A stretch of DNA of 64,000 bases from Poriferisodalis sp965262965 (GCF_965262965.1 NZ_OZ253573.1:434001-498000), one strand, 5' to 3'. Numbered from the stretch's first letter, positions 35,663-43,416 are shown. The notes: generated by a model from the sequence alone, not told the origin. Numbers and translations: made by a program.

Positions 35663-37792
35663 TCAGTCTGCGACCAGCTCTCGGTCAGCCACCCGTGGCT
35701 CGCAGACGTAGTCGTCGAGGTTTGCTTCGGAGGTCATGTCGAAGTAGTCCACGTTGCGCCAAGGCGAGTTCACGACGATACGGCCCGACTCGTTTCGGTA
35801 GTAGCTGGTCATGCCTGGGTGCATCCAGACCATGCTCTCGTGTGCCTCGTCGACGCGATTGCGGTAATCGGTGTGCACCTCTGGACGCACCTCTACCGCG
35901 CCGAGATTCGAAGCACACATCTTGCCGATCATGTCCATGATGTATCGGACCTGCATCTCCACGACGAAGATGAGGCTCCCGCCGTGGCCAGGCTGCAGAT
36001 TCGGCCCATACAGGGTGAAGAAGTTCGGAAAATCAGGCGTCACCGTGCCGAGGTAGGCACTCGCGTCGTCGTCCCCCCACGATTCGCGCAGCGTCCTGCC
36101 TGAACGGCCCACCGCCTCATAGGTGGTGATGAACCGCAGCACGTCGAACCCCGTCGCCAGCACCAGCACATCGGCCTCGCGCTCGGAGCCGTCAGCGGTG
36201 CGGATCGTCTGGCCCGAGATCTCGTCAATCGGATCGTCGACCAGCTCGACGTTGGGGTTGCGCAGCATCCGGTACCAGCCGTTGTCCATCAGCATCCTCT
36301 TGCCGAACGGCGGGTAGGCGGGCAGCACCTTGTCCAACAGCTCGTCGGCCCGGTCGCCCAGCTCGTCGACCACGTAACGCGTGAAGTACTTGCGGTGCGC
36401 ATCGTTCTGCGCATTGAGCGAGCGCTCAGGATGATCCCAGTCGGGATCGCGCTGCAAGGCCGAGTGGATGCGGTCGTTGAACGTCCAGCCCAATCGCACC
36501 CGGTACCACGCCCGGTACAGCGGCACGGCTTCGAACAGCACCCGCATCGGATCGGGAACCGGCTTGCGGAACTGGTCGAACGGCGCCGCCCAGTGGTTTG
36601 AACGCTGGTAGATCGTCAACGACTCAACGTCGTCCTGGATCTGCGGACCGGTCTGCATGCAACTCGCGCCGTTGCCCACGATGGCGACGCTCTTGCCCCC
36701 CAGATCCGCATCTGCAGGCCATCTCGCGGTGTGCCAGGTCTCGCCGCTCCAAGTCTCGAGGCCGTCGATGTTGGGGCGGATCGGCGGGTTGAAGATGCCA
36801 GCGGCGCTGATGACGACGTTGGCTTCGATGATCTCCGTGAGTCCGTCGACGCCCTGAGCGTGACCGTTCGCACCGGGTGCCGTGGCCGCTCCGTCATCGC
36901 GCCGGCGCAGGCCTGTCTCGTCAGGCGTGGCGCTCAAGCCCAGACTGCCGGTCTCCCAGCGTCCCTCGTTGTGGGCGACATGGCGCACTTCGGCGCGCCA
37001 GACCTGGCGCTCGGCGTCATAGCTGACGCTCTCCACCGAGGTGTTGAAACGAATGCTGCGGCGCACATCGAAGTCGTCGGCGACCTTTTCGAGATAGCCG
37101 TGCAGCTCTTCGCGCAGACAGAAGTACATCTTCCAGTCGTGCGGGGCGAACGAGTACGAGTACAGGTGGTTCGGCGTGTCCACGCCAGCCCCCGGGTAAC
37201 GGTTCTCCCACCACACCCCGCCGACGGTGCCGTTGCGCTCGACCACCTCGAAGGGCACACCGGCCTGCTGGAGGTTGATCGCCGCGCACAGCCCAGATGC
37301 ACCGGCTCCGATCACCAGCACCTTGAAGCCGGGCGGCACGCTGATGGGGTCGTGGTCCAAGAACTTGGCGAGGCCGAGCTGGGCGGCCGTGAATGCGCCG
37401 TATTCGTCGGGGACGTGCTCCCCCATTGCCGTGCTCAGCATCCGCACGATCAGGTCGTCGTCAGGCTCGGGGATCGCCATGGGGCGGCCGTCGCGCCAGG
37501 CGCTCACTGTCTCGAACGCCGCCTCGCGCACTTCCTGTTGATGTTCGGGAGTCAGGCCGCCACTGTCGTTGTCGCCAAGACCGGGCTGGCGCTTGGGGAG
37601 GTAAGGGGCCTCGAGCCAATGCAGCTCGCCCGTCATCTGCACCAGCACCATCAGCAGCGTCGGGATGTTCGCAACAGCCACTGCTGCGGCGAGCGTCTCG
37701 TCGTCGACATCAGGTCGGCCAGCGGCCGTCGGCGCGCCGTGATCGAGCGCATGCGCCCCGTTCGTCGCACTGTTCTGTGACACCTGTGGCAT
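35663..37792 (-). CDS. Baeyer-Villiger-type FAD monooxygenase with N-terminal extension
   Basis: 709-residue NADPH-dependent flavoprotein. FAD-binding GAGASG at 162-167, a Baeyer-Villiger fingerprint WSGETWHTARWP in which the usual first Phe is Trp, and a second Rossmann motif VAIVGNGASCMQ. The 150 residues before the first motif are an extension like that of 4-hydroxyacetophenone monooxygenase, so a ketone such as an aryl or cyclic ketone is a likely substrate. GGGGAG precedes ATG 37792. The plus-strand spacer before its end (35505-35662) is unusually AT-rich. Product would be an ester or lactone. Confidence 0.88.
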   Translation of the reverse strand: MPQVSQNSATNGAHALDHGAPTAAGRPDVDDETLAAAVAVANIPTLLMVLVQMTGELHWLEAPYLPKRQPGLGDNDSGGLTPEHQQEVREAAFETVSAWRDGRPMAIPEPDDDLIVRMLSTAMGEHVPDEYGAFTAAQLGLAKFLDHDPISVPPGFKVLVIGAGASGLCAAINLQQAGVPFEVVERNGTVGGVWWENRYPGAGVDTPNHLYSYSFAPHDWKMYFCLREELHGYLEKVADDFDVRRSIRFNTSVESVSYDAERQVWRAEVRHVAHNEGRWETGSLGLSATPDETGLRRRDDGAATAPGANGHAQGVDGLTEIIEANVVISAAGIFNPPIRPNIDGLETWSGETWHTARWPADADLGGKSVAIVGNGASCMQTGPQIQDDVESLTIYQRSNHWAAPFDQFRKPVPDPMRVLFEAVPLYRAWYRVRLGWTFNDRIHSALQRDPDWDHPERSLNAQNDAHRKYFTRYVVDELGDRADELLDKVLPAYPPFGKRMLMDNGWYRMLRNPNVELVDDPIDEISGQTIRTADGSEREADVLVLATGFDVLRFITTYEAVGRSGRTLRESWGDDDASAYLGTVTPDFPNFFTLYGPNLQPGHGGSLIFVVEMQVRYIMDMIGKMCASNLGAVEVRPEVHTDYRNRVDEAHESMVWMHPGMTSYYRNESGRIVVNSPWRNVDYFDMTSEANLDDYVCEPRVADRELVAD

Positions 37793-37891
37793 CGCTCCCC
37801 CTCGGCTGTGTGAGCCAGCGTAGAGCGTGGCGTGTCGCCGATTCCGGTGAAGCGAATTGCGCCGGTGTGCGTCCGGAGTTCTCGGAGGCGG

Positions 37892-38377
37892 TCAGTCCTG
37901 CCTGATGAGTTCGCCTCGCAGGTGATGGACGAGTTCGGTGTAGCCCACGGCGGCCATCCGCAGCTCGGAGATCAAATTGGTGCCGTTGACGGTCAGTTCA
38001 CGCCGGACCGAGGTCACTTCCTTGGCGGTCGGTGTGAGGCTGACCTGTTCGCTGGTCAGTTCGATCACGAGGCCGCTGTCACTGGTGCTCATGGTGCCGA
38101 GATGGATTTCGGTGACGCCTGACGGTTGGGCAACCGTGAACTCCAGTTGCCCGTCGGGCAGGGCCCGCAGGTAACCCGCCTCGGCGTGCAACGGTTCACC
38201 GGTGACGCGGTTGCGGGTGCGCTGGATCATTGACACGAACGGCTTGCCGACGTGGCTGAACTCGAGCTCCTCCACATAGGTGAAGTCATCGATCGTCGGG
38301 TAGTGGCCAACGCCGGTGCCCTGCCAAGTACCCAGCAAAGGGGCAAGCGGTTCGCATTGCATATGCAACTCAGCCAT
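37892..38377 (-). CDS. nitrobindin-like heme beta-barrel protein
   Basis: 161-residue protein with the nitrobindin/THAP4-type motif GTWQGTGVGHYPTI at 16-29, then EELEFSHVGKPFVSMIQRTR. Such barrels bind heme through a C-terminal His and can handle nitric oxide or isomerise peroxynitrite. Near the C-terminus YTELVHHLRGEL supplies candidate axial His residues. ATG 38377 is about 50 bp from the left end of the insertion sequence, so its promoter may be altered by the insertion. Confidence 0.82.
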   Translation of the reverse strand: MAELHMQCEPLAPLLGTWQGTGVGHYPTIDDFTYVEELEFSHVGKPFVSMIQRTRNRVTGEPLHAEAGYLRALPDGQLEFTVAQPSGVTEIHLGTMSTSDSGLVIELTSEQVSLTPTAKEVTSVRRELTVNGTNLISELRMAAVGYTELVHHLRGELIRQD

Positions 38378-38426
38378 CCTCGCAACCTAGTGGGGATTGA
38401 CCCGACACTGAGGCGCAGTGCACGCT

Positions 38427-38444
38427 CTTAGCCTGAATCCACCG
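38427..38444 (+). repeat. left terminal inverted repeat of the insertion sequence
   Basis: CTTAGCCTGAATCCACCG, an exact inverted copy of 40033-40050. Beyond the 18 bp the two ends still share a loose ATTGG/GTGTGG similarity. Confidence 0.85.
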
Positions 38445-38614
38445 ATTGGCTGTTGGTGAGCGTGGGGTTTCTGGGCTGGTGGCGGGTTGGGGTGGCGTCG
38501 GGTTGTTGGGGGTGTGGTTTGGTGTGTTTGGGCGTGTTCGGCTGGGGGTGCGGGTGTGGTTTGGGGTTGTCGACGCTGGGTTTGTGTGGGGGCGTCAGTT
38601 CCGGGCTGTGCTGT

Positions 38615-39925
38615 TTAGCCGGAGGGTCCGGGCAGAGCCCTGAGAGCGTTGAGCGTGGCTGTGAATTGTGTTTCCCAGGGCCAGCGGGCGGGGTATCGCA
38701 GGGTGGGTGTGCCTGATCGGTTGACCGCCACGGCGGCGAGTGCGACGAGTCGGGTGCGGCGCGAGCGGTTCGTGGCCGCCGGCGCGCCGGCGAGCGTGGC
38801 GCTCCAGTGGCCGATGTTGTGGGCGAGCATTGCGCAGGCGAGCGGTGCGCAGTTCGCGCCGTAGTGGCCTGAGGGGACGTGTTCGAGGCCGGAGCCTTCT
38901 TTGAGGTCGCGGATGGCGAGCTCGACCACGGCGTGGCCGCGGTGGAACTCATCAGCGGCGGCGGTGTCGTGTTCGGTGTTGGTGATGAATGCGTGGTGTC
39001 GCCAGTCGGGCCGCAGCCGTTGCTGTGCGCTGTTGGTGAGGCGGGTGCGGCGCACCACGAGACGAACGGTGCGCTTGGCTTTGCCGCGGCCGGTGGCATA
39101 GGTCGTCTCGGCGACTTGGGCGTGGCCGTCTTTGGTGTAGTCGATGTCGGCCCAGGCGTCGTCGCGGATCGCTTGGATCGCAGCGCGAACAGCAGGTATG
39201 AGGGCGACGGTGATCGACCACTTGAAGTCGTGGCCGTCGAGACGGTCGATCAGCTTCCATGACCAGAACCCCGAGTCCCCGCGCACCGTGGTCGGCCCGC
39301 TCGCCCCGGCGCGCCGCAGGCTGGCGACGAGCTCGTCGGCGAAGCGCGCCACGCCTCGCGAGGACCCCGCGGAGCCTTTGCGCATGCGGGCGGCGAGCAC
39401 CTCGCGGGTGTCGGCGCGTGCGGCCAGCAGCGGGTGATAGCCGAGCACGCTGGTGTAGCCGTACGCGGCGCCCTGTTTTTGTTTGCCGTGGACCTCGCAG
39501 ATCGTGGAGTCCACATCGACCACCAGCGGCGCCTCGCCGGGGCCCGCGCCCAGCGCCCAGGCGCGAGCCAGCGTGCGCGACGCCACCGCGTCGAGCTGGC
39601 GGGCGTGACCGAACGTGAACGTCCGCAAGAACGACCCCACCGTGGACGGCGCCATCGGGGCGAACCCCAGCACCCGCGCGGTGCGCCCGGCGCGCAGCAT
39701 CTCGACATGATCGATGTGAGTGCCGCCAGCGAGCATCGCGGCGACCACCGTGAGAATCTTGGGCCCCGGGTTCGCGGAACCGGTGCGCACCCACCGCTCG
39801 ATCAGCCCCAACAGACCCAGACGGTCCATCAGCGTTCCCGCCAGGATCAGGCCCGCGTTGGCCACCAGGCCTTCATGGTCAACCGTCGTTGCGAACCGGT
39901 CCAGCCTGCGCGATGATCCAGACAC
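38615..39925 (-). CDS. IS1380-family transposase
   Basis: 436-residue DDE transposase, full length. Parts: an N-terminal helical region with TVVAAMLAGGTHIDHVEMLR, the first catalytic segment LVVDVDSTICEVHGKQKQGA with DVDST, TTVRGDSGFWSWKLI with the second Asp, and a late ELAIRDLKEGSGLEH that provides the third acid (the IS1380/IS4-like pattern). The frame is intact with no stops. Start is GTG 39925, with AGGAGG (39934-39939 complement) 8 bases before it, but that ribosome-binding site lies in a 14-bp stem described separately, so translation from read-through transcripts should be poor. Confidence 0.9.
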   Translation of the reverse strand: MSGSSRRLDRFATTVDHEGLVANAGLILAGTLMDRLGLLGLIERWVRTGSANPGPKILTVVAAMLAGGTHIDHVEMLRAGRTARVLGFAPMAPSTVGSFLRTFTFGHARQLDAVASRTLARAWALGAGPGEAPLVVDVDSTICEVHGKQKQGAAYGYTSVLGYHPLLAARADTREVLAARMRKGSAGSSRGVARFADELVASLRRAGASGPTTVRGDSGFWSWKLIDRLDGHDFKWSITVALIPAVRAAIQAIRDDAWADIDYTKDGHAQVAETTYATGRGKAKRTVRLVVRRTRLTNSAQQRLRPDWRHHAFITNTEHDTAAADEFHRGHAVVELAIRDLKEGSGLEHVPSGHYGANCAPLACAMLAHNIGHWSATLAGAPAATNRSRRTRLVALAAVAVNRSGTPTLRYPARWPWETQFTATLNALRALPGPSG

Positions 39926-39998
39926 AAAAAGTGCCTCCTGTTTTTGAGACGAACGTGGATATCGACATCACAATCGTCGCAGATCAGGAGGCCTTTTT
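39926..39998 (-). promoter_or_regulatory. hairpin that sequesters the transposase Shine-Dalgarno
   Basis: On the minus-strand RNA, an upstream arm AAAAAGGCCTCCTG (39998 to 39985) can pair with CAGGAGGCACTTTTT (39940 to 39926): CCTCCTG/CAGGAGG, G-C, one bulged A, G-C, then five A-U pairs, 14 pairs in all. The second arm contains AGGAGG and runs right up to the GTG. The arms are 44 nt apart. Transcripts entering from outside the element would contain both arms and hide the ribosome-binding site. Confidence 0.8.
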
Positions 39999-40032
39999 CG
40001 CGGACGCGGCAACCCCCACACACCCACCACAC

Positions 40033-40050
40033 CGGTGGATTCAGGCTAAG
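40033..40050 (-). repeat. right terminal inverted repeat of the insertion sequence
   Basis: CGGTGGATTCAGGCTAAG, exact complement of the left repeat. Its last bases, CTAAGG with the following G, also supply the only AAGG-like ribosome-binding site of the thioesterase gene at 40061. Confidence 0.85.
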
Positions 40051-40060
40051 GTCTGCCGCC

Positions 40061-40411
40061 ATGAGCGCAGCCATCGAGGTCGGATTCAGCGTCAGCGACA
40101 CACACCGCGTGACCGACGAAATGTCCCCGCCGCATCTTCCCAACAAGGTGCTGTCCACGCCCGACATGGTTCGCCTCATCGAGGGAACCTGCCTCTTCGG
40201 CGTCCAACCGCACCTCGACGAGGGTCGCACCACCGTGGGCATCCACATCTGCGTGAGCCACGAGGCTGCAGTGGCCTCAGGCGAAGACGTCGTGGTCTCT
40301 GGCGAGATCAGCGAGATCGACCGCCGCCGCCTCGTCTTCGACATCAAGGTCACCCACGGCGACACGCTGATCTCGCAGGGCACCCACCAACGGTTCATCG
40401 TCGGCGGCTAA
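40061..40411 (+). CDS. hot-dog thioesterase (FlK-like)
   Basis: 116-residue hot-dog protein similar to fluoroacetyl-CoA thioesterase-type enzymes: LSTPDMVRLIEGTC near residue 31, EGRTTVGIHICVSHEAAVASGEDVVVSG split over the middle, and a final RLVFDIKVTHGDTLISQGTHQRF. It should hydrolyse or bind a small acyl-CoA. The ATG at 40061 is only 10 bp from the insertion-sequence end, so the ancestral promoter has been displaced and the only visible ribosome-binding site (AAGG) comes from the element border. The coding frame itself is intact. Confidence 0.8.
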   Translation: MSAAIEVGFSVSDTHRVTDEMSPPHLPNKVLSTPDMVRLIEGTCLFGVQPHLDEGRTTVGIHICVSHEAAVASGEDVVVSGEISEIDRRRLVFDIKVTHGDTLISQGTHQRFIVGG

Positions 40412-40418
40412 CCGCCGA
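40401..40418. terminator. 7-bp hairpin with the thioesterase stop codon in its loop
   Basis: TCGGCGG (40401-40407), loop CTAA, CCGCCGA (40412-40418). The loop contains the TAA stop of the thioesterase at 40409-40411. It lies at the convergent junction with the selenoprotein gene. No T-run follows, so it may act as a weak bidirectional terminator or merely protect the 3' end. Confidence 0.4.
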
Positions 40419-40452
40419 GCAGCAACACGGGGCGCGTAGCCGCCGAGCGTCG

Positions 40453-40929
40453 TTACCGGGAACGCTGGACGAAGCGAAGGATCCGCAGCGTGTCGATGGC
40501 CGTGATGCGGCCAATCGGACCGGTGGAGTAGCACGCCTGGGCGACTTTGCCCCCCGGAGCCAGGATGAACCCGGTGGCGTGCAGAATGCCCCGCTCGGGC
40601 TCGATGAAGGCACCCGTCAGGGCCGACACCGCTGCCGGGTCGGCGCTGTGCAGCATCCGGACGGGACCCAGCTGCAGATTGTCTGCAAGGCGCTGTGTGG
40701 TGTCCTTGTCATCGACGGACAACGCCACCACGCTCGCACCCAGCATCTTCAGCAGTGATGCGGCGCCGTTGAAGTCAACCAACTGTTGACGACAGTACGG
40801 TCACCAGTGGCCCCGGTACATGAGCACGACGCCCCAGCCGTCACCGAAGACTTCTGGGATCGAGACCTGCTGGTCTTCCAGATCGCTCAGCGTCAATGTT
40901 GGGAAGAGATCTCCGCTATCGAGTTTCAT
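40453..40929 (-). CDS. peroxiredoxin-like selenoprotein, in-frame TGA read as selenocysteine (U43)
   Basis: The frame from ATG 40929 to the stop at 40453 gives 158 residues if the single internal TGA at 40803-40801 is decoded as selenocysteine. The peptide reads VLMYRGHW-U-PYCRQQL, where Cys-containing relatives of the AhpC/TSA (redoxin) family have CxxC; U43 takes the place of the first, peroxidatic Cys and Cys46 is kept. Before it is a normal start (MKLDSGDLFPTLTLSDLEDQ) and after it a normal thioredoxin-fold second half (VVALSVDDKD, GFILAPGGKVAQACYS). GGGAGG lies 10 bases upstream of the ATG. Reading frame and codon choice are unbroken on both sides. It should reduce peroxides or disulfides in the cytoplasm. 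The alternative, a pseudogene or sequence error, would require a coincidental C-to-A or T-to-A change exactly at the catalytic residue. Confidence 0.82.
40770..40803 (-). promoter_or_regulatory. candidate bacterial SECIS element directly after the TGA
   Basis: After UGA and a 10-nt spacer comes GUCAAC-AGUUG-GUUGAC: a perfect 6-bp stem (40790-40785 with 40779-40774) and a 5-nt loop with G in second place. Below the stem is a 2x2 mismatch, then UG/CA pairs. The loop begins 16 nt past the UGA. Known bacterial SECIS elements have the hairpin in this distance range and a G in the first two loop bases. It lies in the coding region, as expected for bacteria. SelB binding is inferred. Confidence 0.6.
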
Positions 40930-41106
40930 CTTTCGTGCGCCTCCCTGTCCAAGGGCCGACACGGACCGTAGTGCAACGTTCCCATCGCGGCTCGCCGAGC
41001 CCCCGACGGCCGGTATCGCCCTGCGGTTCGGTCAGTCCATTCCCCGCATGTTCGGTGCGGCAATACTGACGGTCGGCGCAGGCATGCGCGAAAAGGGGCG
41101 TAGATC

Positions 41107-42243
41107 ATGATCGATTGGCTCGGCATCGACCATCTGTTCGAATTGTCCGGTGGCGAGGCCGTCCTGGGGTTCGCGACGCCGCTGTTCGTCTGCGCGGCTG
41201 TCTTCGCAGCGCACATGGTCTTGCCCGCCCGGCGTGTGACCGGCTACGTCGCCGACCGCGAAACCGGTGAGCTCCGCAACTACCGGCTCAACGGATTGGC
41301 GGTGTTCGTGCTTGCGCACATCGTGTGGTGGTTCGAGCTCACCGGAATGCCGCGGGATTGGTTCTACCGGTCCACCATGTACGCAGTGGCCGGCGGACTG
41401 GTAATCGGCATCATCGCGACCACCGTCTTGGTGTTCACTCAGCCGGAAGGTGAACAGAAGAACCGCTTCTTGGCTTGGTGGTTTGGGCGTGCGCAAGAAC
41501 TGCAGTACTTCAACGGCCGCTTCGACCTCAAGATGTACTTCTACATCGTCGGTGGCACCATGCTGTCGCTCAACGCGTGGTCCGGAGCGGTCTGGCACAA
41601 CGACAAAGTTCCCGATGCCAACCCCGGTCTGTTCCTCTACGTCGCCATCAACTCCTTCTACATCCTTGACTATTTCGTCTTCGAGCGGGTGCAGCTCTAC
41701 ACATACGATCTCATCCACGAGAACATCGGTTTCAAGCTCACTTGGGGCGGACCGTTCGTGTGGGGCTGGATGTTCGTCCTGCCGATGTGGGGCATGGCCC
41801 CCGTCGCCGATCCAGGCTTCTCGAATGGATGGACATACTTCTGGCTGATCGGCTCGGCAGCGCTCTTCGTGGTGGGCTGGGTGATCTCTCGTGGCGCCAA
41901 CCTGCAGAAGTACACCTTCAAGCGGTGGCCCGAACGCAAGTTTCTCGGCATCATCGAGCCGGAGGTCATCGAGGCCGGCGATCGCAAGATCCTGTGCAGC
42001 GGACTGTGGGGGGCGGCGAGGCACTTCAACTACTTCGGCGAAGGGCTCTACGCGGTTTCCATGGGACTTGTCTGGGGACACTTCACCAACCTGTGGGCCT
42101 GGACCTACGCCATATTCATCGTGTCTATGTTCGTTCCGCGCCAGGTCGAAGACGACAAGCGCTGTGCTGAGAAATATGGCCCCGAGAAGTGGGCTGAGTA
42201 CAAGGCCCGGGTTCCTTACAGGATCGTTCCCGGGATCTACTAG
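41107..42243 (+). CDS. ERG4/ERG24-type sterol-reductase-like membrane protein, copy 1
   Basis: 378-residue integral membrane protein with about eight to nine hydrophobic segments. It carries the two signatures of the sterol C14/C24(28)-reductase family: CSGLWGAARHFNYFGEGLY (compare LLxSGWWGxxRHxNYxGD) and, at the end, DDKRCAEKYGPEKWAEYK with VPYRIVPGIY. In eukaryotes these NADPH enzymes reduce double bonds in sterol precursors. AAGGGG precedes ATG 41107. It is divergent from the selenoprotein gene (177-bp spacer) and followed after 39 bp by a close paralogue. Bacterial members are rare; substrate unknown, with sterols or other polyprenoid-derived rings possible. Confidence 0.8.
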   Translation: MIDWLGIDHLFELSGGEAVLGFATPLFVCAAVFAAHMVLPARRVTGYVADRETGELRNYRLNGLAVFVLAHIVWWFELTGMPRDWFYRSTMYAVAGGLVIGIIATTVLVFTQPEGEQKNRFLAWWFGRAQELQYFNGRFDLKMYFYIVGGTMLSLNAWSGAVWHNDKVPDANPGLFLYVAINSFYILDYFVFERVQLYTYDLIHENIGFKLTWGGPFVWGWMFVLPMWGMAPVADPGFSNGWTYFWLIGSAALFVVGWVISRGANLQKYTFKRWPERKFLGIIEPEVIEAGDRKILCSGLWGAARHFNYFGEGLYAVSMGLVWGHFTNLWAWTYAIFIVSMFVPRQVEDDKRCAEKYGPEKWAEYKARVPYRIVPGIY

Positions 42244-42282
42244 CACCGGCTTGGGTGTTCATGAGCAACAAGGAGGCCTGCC

Positions 42283-43416
42283 ATGTTTGAGCGGCTTGGC
42301 ATCGGACACTTGGTCGAGCTGACTGCGACCGAGGCGCTGCTGGGATTTCTCACTCCGCTGTTCGTGTTTGCCGCCTTCTTCGTGCTGCAGATGGTCCTGC
42401 CCGGACGGCACGTTCCCGGCTACGTCGTCGATCGCGAAACTGGCCTGCCCCGCAGCTACCGTCTCAACGGCCTGCTGGTGTTCGTCGTGGCCCAAGCGCT
42501 GTGGTGGTTCGAACTCACAGGCATGCCGCGCGACTGGTTCTACCGATCGTCGGTGTACGCAGTCGCCGGCGGCACGGTGCTCGCCCTCATCGGGACCCTC
42601 ATCGCAGTTTTCAGCCAGCCCCCCGGAGAGGTGAGGAACAAGTTCTTGGCGTGCTGGTTCGGGCGCGCCCCCGAGATGCAGTTCTTCAACGACCGCTTCG
42701 ATCTCAAGATGTACTTCTATGTGGTCGGCGGGACGATGCTGTCGCTCAATGCCTTTTCCGGCGCGGTCTGGCACTACAACAAGTTCGATGACCCAAATCC
42801 AGGCGTCTTCATGTTTGCGGCGTTCTTCACCTTCTATGTGTTCGACTACTTCGTGTTCGAGCGGGTGCAGCTCTATACCTATGACGTCATCTACGAGCGT
42901 CTGGGCTTCAAGATGTTCTGGGGAGGTCTCGTCGTCTTCGGCTGGATGTTCATCATTCCGATGTGGGGCATGGCGGCGCTTCCAGATCCGGGCCACGCGG
43001 CCGGATGGCGCTACCTCTGGTTGATCGGGACACCAACATTGTTCGTCATCGGATGGTGCATCACCCGTGGTACCAACATGCAGAAATACGCGTTCAAGCG
43101 CTGGCCTGAACGCAAGTTCTTGGGCATCGGGCCGGAGTACATCCAAGCCGGCGACCGCAAGATTCTCTGCAGCGGTTTCTGGGGCGCCGCACGTCACTTC
43201 AATTACATGGGCGAGGGCTTCTTCGGACTGTCGATCGCCTTGGTTTGGGGCCACTTCGGCAATCTCTGGGCGTGGACATATTTCGCCTACGTCGTGGGGC
43301 TGTTCACCTACCGCCAGATGGACGACGACAAGCGTTGCGCTGAGAAGTACGGCCCCGAGAAATGGGCGGAATATCAGGAGCGCGTCCCGTACCGGATCAT
43401 TCCCGGCATCTACTGA
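42283..43416 (+). CDS. ERG4/ERG24-type sterol-reductase-like membrane protein, copy 2
   Basis: 377-residue paralogue of the preceding gene, clearly homologous throughout (for example WWFELTGMPRDWFYRS in both), with the same signatures CSGFWGAARHFNYMGEGFF and KRCAEKYGPEKWAEYQ. AAGGAGG just before ATG 42283 is a strong ribosome-binding site. The pair is a tandem duplication followed by divergence, so the two proteins may act on different positions or form a heteromer. The tRNA-Val gene lies 23 bp downstream on the other strand. Confidence 0.8.
   Translation: MFERLGIGHLVELTATEALLGFLTPLFVFAAFFVLQMVLPGRHVPGYVVDRETGLPRSYRLNGLLVFVVAQALWWFELTGMPRDWFYRSSVYAVAGGTVLALIGTLIAVFSQPPGEVRNKFLACWFGRAPEMQFFNDRFDLKMYFYVVGGTMLSLNAFSGAVWHYNKFDDPNPGVFMFAAFFTFYVFDYFVFERVQLYTYDVIYERLGFKMFWGGLVVFGWMFIIPMWGMAALPDPGHAAGWRYLWLIGTPTLFVIGWCITRGTNMQKYAFKRWPERKFLGIGPEYIQAGDRKILCSGFWGAARHFNYMGEGFFGLSIALVWGHFGNLWAWTYFAYVVGLFTYRQMDDDKRCAEKYGPEKWAEYQERVPYRIIPGIY

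Larger units (their letters stand above)
38427..40050. mobile_element. IS1380-type insertion sequence, apparently complete
   Basis: About 1,624 bp bounded by 18-bp perfect inverted repeats, CTTAGCCTGAATCCACCG at the left (38427-38444) and its complement at the right (40033-40050). One full-length transposase is inside on the minus strand. No direct target duplication is visible outside the repeats; the outer CTTAG/CTAAG may belong to a palindromic target rather than to the element, in which case the true ends are CCTGAATCC. The left subterminal part is extremely G/T-rich. It lies between the nitrobindin gene and the thioesterase gene, only 10 bp from the latter's start codon. Confidence 0.85.

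Noticed and set aside
38446..38610. Extremely G/T-rich stretch inside the left end of the insertion sequence
   Set aside because: No reading frame or fold seen beyond composition; treated as subterminal IS DNA.
40453..40782. Short 109-residue protein starting at TTG 40782
   Set aside because: It lacks the first third of the redoxin fold and has no ribosome-binding site; reading through the TGA restores a complete protein with a proper ATG and Shine-Dalgarno.
40782..40800. Alternative hairpin ACUGU-CGUCA-ACAGU just after the TGA as the SECIS
   Set aside because: Its loop is only 9 nt from the UGA, closer than known bacterial SECIS loops, and it is mutually exclusive with the longer GUCAAC/GUUGAC stem.
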